Below are positions 16,058 through 22,757 of a stretch of DNA of 27,627 nt, in pieces. The position numbers and the translations under genes were made by a program. How positions within the stretch are numbered: the first letter of the stretch is position 1; each line of letters begins with the position of its first letter. The notes beneath the pieces are model-generated. The model saw nothing but the letters and a program-made list of their open reading frames with translations, did not search any database and was not told where the DNA came from. This DNA is from JAWLFY01 sp964462125 (lineage in GTDB: Bacteria > Planctomycetota > Planctomycetia > Pirellulales > Pirellulaceae). The stretch lies in the NCBI GenBank assembly GCA_964462125.1, contig CAYWXT010000049.1, positions 1 to 27,627 on the forward strand, written 5' to 3'.

Positions 16058-17587
16058 TCAGCTCTGGGACGTCTTGATCATCCCGAATTGATGAAGCTTC
16101 TTGTACAGCGCGGTGCGGCTGATCCCGAGTTCTTGGGCTGCTTGGGAGCGGTTGTTGTTGCAGCGGGCAAGGGTGGCCAGGATGTAGTCCACCTCCCCTT
16201 TGACGCGGGCCATTCCGAGGTCACCGAGCGACGGGTTCAGACGCCGAATGGTGGAGTCGGTGGGGTCGAAGAATTCGTTCTTCCCCGCAGCATCGCCCGA
16301 GGCGGGGCTGCCGCCAGTGGGTGAGCTGGCCATTGCCGCCGGAGCGATACTGCCCCTGTTGTGTCGCGCTGGAGGGGGACCATCAGCGGTCGCGGCAATG
16401 TTTTCCGGCAGGTCTTCGGGGTAGATGACCTCGTCGAGGCAGAGGGCGACCGCTCGTTCCATCGCGTTGCGAAGTTCGCGAACGTTGCCTGGCCAGGAGT
16501 AACGCTCCATCAGCATCATGGTTTCGCTGGAAAGATGCGGCTGCGGCATTTGAGCTCGGCCGGCGAATTCTTCCAGAAAATGTTCGGCGATCGTGGCGAT
16601 GGCGGCAGGCCGCTCCCGGAGCGGGGGGAGTTGGAAGCTGGCGACGTTGAGGCGGTAATAGAGGTCGGAGCGAAAATGTCCGTCTTGGACCTCGGCGACC
16701 AAGTTCCGATTGGTGGCGACGATCAAACGGGCCTGACACTCGGTCGTTTTGTTCGACCCCACCGGCTCGAAGAGCCGTTCGTCGACCACTCGCAACAGTT
16801 TCGCCTGGGCCGCCAGGGGAAGCGAATCGACTTCGTCGAGCAGCAGCGTTCCTTGTCCGGCCGCGGCGAACTTTCCTGTTCGGTCCGAATCGGCACCGGT
16901 GAAGGCCCCCTTGCGATGGCCGAACAGTTCACTTTCCAGCAGCTGTTCTGGCAGGGCCGCGCCGTTAACCACTAAAAAGGGGGCATCACGGCGGGGCGAC
17001 ATTTCGTGGATCATCCGCGCCATCCGCGTCTTGCCGACGCCGGTTTCGCCCGTCAGCAGCACCGTCAGGTCATAGGCCGCGACTTTGCGGAGGCGTTTTG
17101 CAGCGACGGAGTGCTTCTCATCGTGACAGCCGAACAAATCATGACTGTCCGCCCCGGCGACCGAGCCATCTGCCACCGTCGCCGATTGCTCGGAAACGGG
17201 AAGCGAGAAGCGAGACCGCAGTGTCAGGGTGTTGATGAGAAACGCCAACCGCCGCAGGTCCAGTGGCCGTGAGAGCCAGTCCACGGCGCCGGCACGAAGG
17301 GCCCGCAACGCTTGGCCGGGGGATTCATTGTCGCTGATGACCAGCACTGGCAACAGCCACTTTTCCTCAGCGATTTGATTCAATGCAGCGTGGACGCGCG
17401 ATTCGCTGTCCCCGGAAGTCGCATGGTAAATCAGGAGGCGTGTTTCGCTACTTCGCGCAAACTCCAACGGATCGCCGGCAGACGAGACGGCAGACAGTCG
17501 GCAATCGCGGACCGTCGTGAGTGCGGAACCGACTGACTGCAGCAGTGTTTCGTCGTCACTGGCGAGCAAAATGGTCACGCTCGGCAT
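16058..17587 (-). CDS. Sigma-54 enhancer-binding regulator with degenerate receiver
   Basis: This 509-aa NtrC-family activator has a receiver-like domain (1-120), an AAA+ domain (about 150-385) and a Fis-type HTH at the C-terminus ('NNNRSQAAQELGISRTALYKKL'). The AAA+ motifs are intact: Walker A GETGVGKT, GAFTGA (the sigma-54 contact loop), Walker B 'GTLLLDEVDSLP' and arginine-finger segment 'FRSDLYYRLN'. The receiver keeps the acidic pair near residue 11. At the phospho-acceptor place it has 'LLIYHAT' (Tyr54/His55), and the conserved Lys is Arg in 'GAVDWLSRP'. Phosphorylation control therefore looks lost. A Pro/Ala/Gly-rich linker precedes the HTH. ATG 17587 starts the receiver strand; ATG 17599 is possible. 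Next to flp-2 and two sigma-54-type flp promoters, it is the obvious candidate regulator of the pilins. Confidence 0.9.
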   Translation of the reverse strand: MPSVTILLASDDETLLQSVGSALTTVRDCRLSAVSSAGDPLEFARSSETRLLIYHATSGDSESRVHAALNQIAEEKWLLPVLVISDNESPGQALRALRAGAVDWLSRPLDLRRLAFLINTLTLRSRFSLPVSEQSATVADGSVAGADSHDLFGCHDEKHSVAAKRLRKVAAYDLTVLLTGETGVGKTRMARMIHEMSPRRDAPFLVVNGAALPEQLLESELFGHRKGAFTGADSDRTGKFAAAGQGTLLLDEVDSLPLAAQAKLLRVVDERLFEPVGSNKTTECQARLIVATNRNLVAEVQDGHFRSDLYYRLNVASFQLPPLRERPAAIATIAEHFLEEFAGRAQMPQPHLSSETMMLMERYSWPGNVRELRNAMERAVALCLDEVIYPEDLPENIAATADGPPPARHNRGSIAPAAMASSPTGGSPASGDAAGKNEFFDPTDSTIRRLNPSLGDLGMARVKGEVDYILATLARCNNNRSQAAQELGISRTALYKKLHQFGMIKTSQS

Positions 17588-17709
17588 GGCAACTTGCATC
17601 CTCAATCAAGGTGTAAGCAAATTCCAAACGTGCCCCTCCCAATAACGGTCCTCAACGGGAGATGTCTTGGGAAAACTCGCAGTCGCATCCGCTTTTTATA
17701 AGCAGCTCT

Positions 17710-17769
17710 GCGAGCGGGTCCCGTTGCGGTCAGCTGGGCGGCTTCCGCAGAGGGGACCCGACTGCTCGC
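17710..17769. repeat. 60-bp nested hairpin in the EBP upstream region
   Basis: Stem segments are GCGAG/CTCGC (17710-17714/17765-17769), CGGGTCCC/GGGACCCG (17715-17722/17753-17760) and TGCGG/CCGCA (17725-17729/17745-17749), with a 4-base bulge. It lies about 120 bp upstream of the EBP start. It could be a second type of extragenic palindrome or a structured leader. No matching copy occurs in the window. Confidence 0.5.
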
Positions 17770-17842
17770 TCACGAGGGTAGCCGAGAGGGGTGCCGGATG
17801 CAAACCGTTCCGCCGAAAATGTTCACGACGCAGTTGGACAGA

Positions 17843-17923
17843 GGGAAAAAAGTGTCCGGTACCTTTTGCGAGTGACTCGCCCTCCGGGTGCTTTGCACAA
17901 AAGGTACCGGACACTTTTTTCCC
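17843..17923. repeat. 80-bp palindromic repeat, copy 2
   Basis: This copy is almost identical to the one at 15969-16048, with a G/T change in the centre, a T/A change before the right arm, and a T-run of six instead of five. It sits 8 bp beyond the SDR stop codon, just as copy 1 sits 9 bp beyond the EBP stop. The two copies are direct repeats enclosing the regulator gene. No transposase is nearby, so it fits a MITE or REP-type element mobilised in trans. Confidence 0.85.
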
Positions 17924-17931
17924 GCCATTGC

Positions 17932-18726
17932 TTACCCTTCCGGCTGTTCCTCGAGCCGGTACATTTCGCGCCATGGCAGTTGGATTCCGCCGTCGATGGT
18001 GAGCGTGCTGCCGGTGATGTATTCGCTGGCCGGGTCGCACAAGAAGACGACGCCCCGCCCGATCTCTTCAGGCTGGCCGAGCCGATCCCAGGGGAGTTTG
18101 CTCCCTTCGCGGCGGAGCGTCTCCTCGGTGAAAAACTTGCGTTCGCCGGGGGTGTCGATCCAGCCGGGGTGGATGATGTTGACGCGAATGCGGTGGTGGG
18201 CGAGTTCACAGGCGGCGGTACGGGCCATTTGGTCGTTGGCCGCTTTGGCCATGTTGTAGGCCATCGCACCGGGGATCGCCATCTGCGCGTGGGGGCTGCT
18301 GATGACAACGATGTTGCCGCCCGCCCCGGCGTCGACCAGTCTCTGGGCTCCGGCGCGAACCAGGTAAAACGCGCCCCACATGCTGACGTCGATCGTCTTG
18401 CGAAATTCCTCCAGGTCCGACTCCAGCATCAGGTGCCGATCGCTGTAGGCAGCGTTGCTGACGACGATATCGAGACCCCCCATCGCTTCGACCGAGTCGG
18501 CCACGAACCGTTCGACAGAGGCTTGATCGGCCATGTCGGCCTGGATTTTGTGGGCCCGGCTGCCGGCTTGCGAGCAGAGCTCCACGACCTGATCGGCCTC
18601 CTCGGGATGGCTGCGGTAGTTGACCACGACCTCCGCGCCGGCCTTGGCCAACTGCAGTGCGATGCCGCGCCCGATGCCGCGCGAAGCCCCTGAAACGATG
18701 GCGCGTTTTCCTTGCAAGAGACTCAT
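17932..18726 (-). CDS. Short-chain dehydrogenase/reductase (SDR)
   Basis: This 264-aa classical SDR is an NAD(P)-dependent oxidoreductase with a Rossmann fold. The cofactor motif is 'SGASRGIG' (12-19), the structural motif is SNAA (90-93, in place of NNAG), and the catalytic residues are Ser143/144 ('VISSP'), Tyr157 and Lys161 ('YNMAK'). The C-terminus has the standard 'GQPEEIGRGVVFLCDPASEYITGSTLTIDGG'. I chose ATG 18726 because the Rossmann strand starts at residue 8 there; the frame is open 59 codons further, overlapping the preceding gene. It follows the NagB-LmbE gene by 61 bp, so a sugar or amino-sugar-related substrate is possible, but the sequence does not define one. Confidence 0.9.
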   Translation of the reverse strand: MSLLQGKRAIVSGASRGIGRGIALQLAKAGAEVVVNYRSHPEEADQVVELCSQAGSRAHKIQADMADQASVERFVADSVEAMGGLDIVVSNAAYSDRHLMLESDLEEFRKTIDVSMWGAFYLVRAGAQRLVDAGAGGNIVVISSPHAQMAIPGAMAYNMAKAANDQMARTAACELAHHRIRVNIIHPGWIDTPGERKFFTEETLRREGSKLPWDRLGQPEEIGRGVVFLCDPASEYITGSTLTIDGGIQLPWREMYRLEEQPEG

Positions 18727-18787
18727 GGGTGCAATTTTCTCCGTGGTCGGGTGATATGGGCCCGACAGCCTACCCGCTACGGGGCGG

Positions 18788-20725
18788 CTAGAGAAGTAAT
18801 CCGGACTCGCCGTCCCAACGGACGAAGCCTTCGATCGCCTCGTACTCGGCGAGTCCGAGGGCGTCGTAGCGACGAGCCGTTTCGGCATTGCGAGATTCGG
18901 CACGCTGCCAAAACTCCCGCATGTCGGTCCCGGGGAAGAGTGCCCGATCCTTCTGGGATTCGTGCTTGAAGATCGCTGCCCGCTTCCGTTCGACCTCCTG
19001 CGGGCTCAGCGGCACGGCCATCTCGATCTGGTCCGGTGCCCATTCCTGCCAGGCACCGCGATAGAGCCAGATGACGCAATCGCGATACCAATCGTCCTGT
19101 TGGCAACGGACGCAGGAATGCAGGATCGCGGCCAGGCAGGTGCGGTGGGTCCCATGGGGGTCGGAGAGGTCACCGGCGGCGTAGATCTGGTGGGGTCGCA
19201 GGCGGCGGAGCAACTCGGCGGTGATCTCGTAATCAGCGTCTCCCAAGGGCCGCTTTTTGACCCGGCCGGTCCGATAGAACGGCAGGTTCAAGAAGTGCAG
19301 CCGCTCACTGGGGACGCCGCAGCACCGTGCCCCGGCCCGCGCTTCGGTCTTTCGAATCAGCCCCTTGATCCGCTGGATCTCCTCGCTGTCCACTTGGCCG
19401 GATCGCTTGCGGCGTAGAAACTCATCGACGTGAAACTCCAGCCGTTGGATCTCGTCGGATCGGATCCCGAACTCTTCACAAAACTCGGCCACGAACTCGG
19501 CGTGCCTCAGGGCGTCGTCGTCGAACACGGCAATATTCCCCGAGGTTTGGTAGGCGACATGGACCTGGTGTCCCTGGTCGACCAGTCGAATCAGGGTTCC
19601 GCCCATCGAGATCACGTCGTCGTCGGGATGGGGCGAAAAGACGAGAATCCGTTTGGGAAAGATTTCATCGCGATCCCCGGGGCGATCCCCGGCCTCCTTG
19701 CGATGCTCCGGTTTGCCGCCGGGCCAGCCGCTGATGGTCGCTTGGAGATGGCGAAAGACCCGCAGGTTGATGTCGTAGGCCCGACCGTGATCGGCGAGCA
19801 GATCCTGGAGCCCCGCTTTGTTGTAATCGGCTTCGGTCAGCTTCAAGATTGCCTTGCGGCAGCTCTGGGCCAGGTCGATGACCGCGCGCCGCGTGATGCA
19901 TTCGTCCCAGGTGACCGGTCCGACGCTCCACGGGGCGCGGATCCGAGTCAATCCCGATGCGGCGGCTTCATCGAGAAACGCTTCGGCGTTGTTGTGCAGC
20001 TGCAGGAACGAGACGGGGATCTCGGGGGAGACATCGCCCTCAAGCGCCTTGGCGACGATCGATGCCTTGCCTTCGCCAAAGGCGATCAGCAAGATCCGGC
20101 GGGCTTGCAGAATCGTCGCCACCCCCATCGTGATCGCGTGCCGCGGGACGTTCTCGGCGCCAAAGAAGTCGCTGGCAGCCTCGATCCGGGTGACGCGGTC
20201 GAGGGTGATCATTCGCGTTCGGGTTGTCAGTTCGGAGCCCGGCTCGTTGCAGCCGATGTGGCCGGTGCGGCTGACCCCGAGCAACTGGATGTCGATCCCT
20301 CCGGCTTCGGCAATTTGTTGCTCGTACCGTTGGCAGTAGGCGGCTGCTTCCCCTTTCTCGATCGTGCCGTCGGGGATATGCACCGACTGCGGGTCGATAT
20401 CGACGTGATCGATCAGGTGTTCATGGACGAAGCGCGCGTAGCTCTGCAGCTGGTCCGGCTGCATGGGGTAGTACTCGTCGAGGCTGAAGGTGACGACGTT
20501 GGCGAACGACAGTCCTTCTTCGCGGTGCATCCGAACCAGTTCGTCATAGATGCCGACCGGCGACGACCCGGTCGCCAGTCCCAGCACGCACGACTTTCCT
20601 TCCGCGGCGCGACTGCGGATCAACTCGGCGATTTCCCCAGCCGCCGCGACACTCGCCTCCGAGGCGCGGTGGAAGATTCGCGAGGCGATCTTTTCGCGAA
20701 CGGTTCCGATGGACGATTCGGTCAT
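18788..20725 (-). CDS. nagB: NagB-LmbE fusion: glucosamine-6-P deaminase + deacetylase-like domain
   Basis: This 645-aa cytoplasmic fusion has an N-terminal half (about 1-320) that is a NagB-type deaminase/isomerase, converting glucosamine-6-P to fructose-6-P and ammonia: 'GLATGSSPVGIYDEL', 'SLDEYYPM' (Asp83), 'TGHIGCNEPGSE' (His156, Glu161). Where E. coli NagB has the catalytic-loop Asp141 (GxxDGHI), this protein has Thr154, as I recall for other NagB-LmbE fusions. The C-terminal half (about 357-620) is a PIG-L/LmbE-type domain with the metal motif PHPDDD (365-370) and 'DLSDPHGTHRTC'. Together they could act on N-acetylglucosamine-6-P in two steps. The start ATG overlaps the ROK kinase stop (ATGA), so the two are translationally coupled. 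The deacetylase activity is inference from the fold. Confidence 0.9.
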   Translation of the reverse strand: MTESSIGTVREKIASRIFHRASEASVAAAGEIAELIRSRAAEGKSCVLGLATGSSPVGIYDELVRMHREEGLSFANVVTFSLDEYYPMQPDQLQSYARFVHEHLIDHVDIDPQSVHIPDGTIEKGEAAAYCQRYEQQIAEAGGIDIQLLGVSRTGHIGCNEPGSELTTRTRMITLDRVTRIEAASDFFGAENVPRHAITMGVATILQARRILLIAFGEGKASIVAKALEGDVSPEIPVSFLQLHNNAEAFLDEAAASGLTRIRAPWSVGPVTWDECITRRAVIDLAQSCRKAILKLTEADYNKAGLQDLLADHGRAYDINLRVFRHLQATISGWPGGKPEHRKEAGDRPGDRDEIFPKRILVFSPHPDDDVISMGGTLIRLVDQGHQVHVAYQTSGNIAVFDDDALRHAEFVAEFCEEFGIRSDEIQRLEFHVDEFLRRKRSGQVDSEEIQRIKGLIRKTEARAGARCCGVPSERLHFLNLPFYRTGRVKKRPLGDADYEITAELLRRLRPHQIYAAGDLSDPHGTHRTCLAAILHSCVRCQQDDWYRDCVIWLYRGAWQEWAPDQIEMAVPLSPQEVERKRAAIFKHESQKDRALFPGTDMREFWQRAESRNAETARRYDALGLAEYEAIEGFVRWDGESGLLL

Positions 20726-21762
20726 TTCCCCGAGGCCTGTTTCGCGAACGTGGCTGCACCCAGCACGCCGGCATCGTTGCCCAACGACGCGAACTCAATC
20801 GACATGTTACCGCCAACTTGAACGAGCGTGGTCGCTTTGACGGCTCGTCGAACCCCCTCGAGAAATGCGTGTCCGGTCCGTGTCGAAGCGCCGCCAAAGG
20901 TCATCGCACCGCCAAGCAGGACGACGGCGGGGTCGAGCGTTTGTCCGAGCAGTCCGATCGCGCATCCGACGTAGTGGGCGGTTTCGTCAATGATCGTTCG
21001 GCACAACGCGTTGCCCGCTTCGGCCTCCTCGGCCAAATCTCGCGGCGAGAGGTCCCCGCCCCGCAATCGTTCGGGGACCGCACCGGAAGGTGCATCCTGC
21101 ATGCGACGTCGCAAACGGGCCAGCACGCCGCCGGACCCCGCGTAGGACTCCAGGTGCCCCCGGCTGCCGCAGGTACAGGGGAGCGCCCCCTCGCCGAAGT
21201 CGATGGCGATGTGTCCCAATTCCCCCGCACAGCCATGGTCGCCCCCGTAAGGCTGCCCCCGCATCACGACACCACAGCCGATCCCGGTCCCCAGAGTCAC
21301 CAGCGCCAGGGACTGATCGCCCAACTGGCGGCGCGCGTGTTCGGCAAAGGCCGCCGCGTTGGCATCGTTGACCACCACCGACGGCAGTGACGATGCAGCC
21401 ATCAACTCTTCGAGCAGGGGCACCCCAAGCCAATCGGGCAAGTTGACCACCTCCCGAAGGATGAACCGGCGGGAATCGAGAACACCGGGAACCGCCAAGC
21501 CCACCGCAGCGAGTCGTCCACCCTGCGGCGGTTGGTTCTCCAGCCCCGGTGAGTTCTCGATCGTCAACGGCTTCTCAAGCTGCTCGTCGGCGAACTGGAG
21601 CGCATAGCGAAAGATCGAGGCGGGGGTTTTCAACGCCGGTGTCGAGGTTCGCTGCTTGGCGACGATCCGGCCTTCCGCATCGACCAATCCGACCTTGACG
21701 TCGGTCCCCCCAACGTCCACACCGAGAAACAGGTCGCGACCGACCGTGGGTTCAGGATTCAT
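20722..21762 (-). CDS. ROK-family sugar kinase
   Basis: This 346-aa ROK protein has the phosphate-binding motif 'FLGVDVGGTDVKVGLV' (12-27), 'VNDANAAAFAEH' with the catalytic Asp, 'LVTLGTGIGCGVV', and the ROK zinc segment 'GHIAIDFG...CTCGSRGHLE'. The third Cys of CxCGxxGCxE is replaced by His. There is no DNA-binding extension, so it is a kinase rather than a repressor. It probably phosphorylates glucose or N-acetylglucosamine. I chose ATG 21762, just before the ATP-binding strand; ATG 21807 would overlap the preceding gene, and the frame stays open far upstream only because of GC-rich antisense. It is coupled by a 4-base overlap to the NagB-LmbE gene. Confidence 0.9.
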   Translation of the reverse strand: MNPEPTVGRDLFLGVDVGGTDVKVGLVDAEGRIVAKQRTSTPALKTPASIFRYALQFADEQLEKPLTIENSPGLENQPPQGGRLAAVGLAVPGVLDSRRFILREVVNLPDWLGVPLLEELMAASSLPSVVVNDANAAAFAEHARRQLGDQSLALVTLGTGIGCGVVMRGQPYGGDHGCAGELGHIAIDFGEGALPCTCGSRGHLESYAGSGGVLARLRRRMQDAPSGAVPERLRGGDLSPRDLAEEAEAGNALCRTIIDETAHYVGCAIGLLGQTLDPAVVLLGGAMTFGGASTRTGHAFLEGVRRAVKATTLVQVGGNMSIEFASLGNDAGVLGAATFAKQASGK

Positions 21763-21787
21763 GCTCACAGCGGTCGATCGATGACGC

Positions 21788-22597
21788 TCAATTTCCGAAT
21801 AGGTCATCGTCTTCGAACGGATCTTCGTCTCCATCGGCCGGGGCGAAGGGATCACCACCGTCATCGTCGTCATCCGATGGAGCCTCCCCAAAGGGGTCAA
21901 CGTCGTCAGCGGGGGCGGAGAAAGGATCGCCGTCGTCGGCAGGATCGGCGGCGGCATCGTCCGTGTCCGCAGCGTCAGCGGTCGCTTCGGCCCGGGCGCT
22001 CTCCAGGGCCCCATCCAAGGCGTCCTCGGCGTCCACGGTCGGTCCCGATTCGGCAACATCGTCGCGGAACGGGTTGTCATCGTCCGCTGCCGGCGGGGTC
22101 GGTGGCGCGTCAACGCTAGCCGGCGGGGTTTGCAGCACGCGACCCTCAGCCTGGCGGATCTCCCCGTAACGAGCTTCGGAACGGGCCGCCGCCTGGGCCG
22201 ACGCCTCCACACGCGCCCTCTGGCGGATCTGTTCCAACTTCAATCGTGTCGAACCTTGGACCCGCGCCAGTGAACGGCCGACATTGGCGACGATCTGACC
22301 TCGAGCCTCCAGCTTGGCTCCAGCCTGCCAGTCACTCTCGGCTTCTTCAGGGCGGCCCGACTCGGCGGCGATGATACCGCGAAAGTAGTACGCCCGCGGA
22401 TCCCGCAGCCCGTTGTCGATCGCTTGAGAAAGATAATCGTAGGCCTCGCTGCGACGTCCCGCGAAATAAGCATGAACGCCGCGTCCGTACATTTCCAGCA
22501 GCGCTGGGCTCTGCGCCTCAGCTTTGCCAGGCGATGTCAGCAGGAACATCAAGCTGCAGAGAATCAGCCCAGTGGTCGATACGACAGGTTTGGTCAT
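21788..22597 (-). CDS. Secreted TPR protein with acidic DPF-repeat tail
   Basis: I do not recognise a named family in this 269-aa protein. It has a signal peptide (MTKPVVSTTGLILCSLMFLL... to EAQ) and a TPR-like region (about 30-105: 'GVHAYFAGRRSEAYDYLSQAID', 'AYYFRGIIAAESGRPEEAESDW'). A charged helical stretch follows ('IRQRARVEASAQAAARSEARY'), then a long acidic tail of Asp/Ala/Pro with one NPF and four DPF tripeptides, ending DDLFGN. GGAGG stands upstream of the ATG at 22597. It precedes the ROK kinase by 25 bp, but no functional link is evident. The low-complexity tail is probably disordered and may bind divalent ions or partner proteins; I see no evidence for either. Confidence 0.8.
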   Translation of the reverse strand: MTKPVVSTTGLILCSLMFLLTSPGKAEAQSPALLEMYGRGVHAYFAGRRSEAYDYLSQAIDNGLRDPRAYYFRGIIAAESGRPEEAESDWQAGAKLEARGQIVANVGRSLARVQGSTRLKLEQIRQRARVEASAQAAARSEARYGEIRQAEGRVLQTPPASVDAPPTPPAADDDNPFRDDVAESGPTVDAEDALDGALESARAEATADAADTDDAAADPADDGDPFSAPADDVDPFGEAPSDDDDDGGDPFAPADGDEDPFEDDDLFGN

Positions 22598-22662
22598 CAC
22601 GTCAGGGTCCTCCCCCCCTGGAGACAAATCACTGGGGGCTGTGGATGGGGCGGAAAAGCAAC

Positions 22663-22678
22663 CGCGTGAACACACGCG
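22663..22678 (-). terminator. Small hairpin between S41 peptidase and TPR gene
   Basis: CGCGTG (22663-22668) and CACGCG (22673-22678) form a perfect 6-bp stem with an AACA loop (+ strand). On the minus strand it is followed by GTTGCTTTTCC, a short T-run. It may terminate the S41 transcript before the next gene. It is weak by stem length. Confidence 0.35.
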
Positions 22679-22757
22679 TGATTTTCGTGGTCGCGTCCAT
22701 CCTAATCATGCAGCCATCAACCGGCAAACGATTTCGCGGGCTCCCCGGGCCGCGCGT

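Noticed and set aside
17791..18693. 300-codon open frame on (+) across repeat copy 2 and the SDR gene
   Set aside because: It starts in a palindromic repeat and continues antisense to the SDR; the peptide KSVRYLL...RYRTLF is simply the translated repeat and recurs from copy 1.
19430..20821. 463-codon open frame on (+) opposite the NagB-LmbE gene
   Set aside because: It is antisense to a gene with clear catalytic motifs, has no domain or signal of its own, and follows from GC-rich codon bias.
21763..22212. Long N-terminal extension of the ROK kinase frame
   Set aside because: The extra 150 residues are an Arg/Pro/Thr-rich shadow of the acidic TPR protein gene; the kinase fold starts just after 21762.
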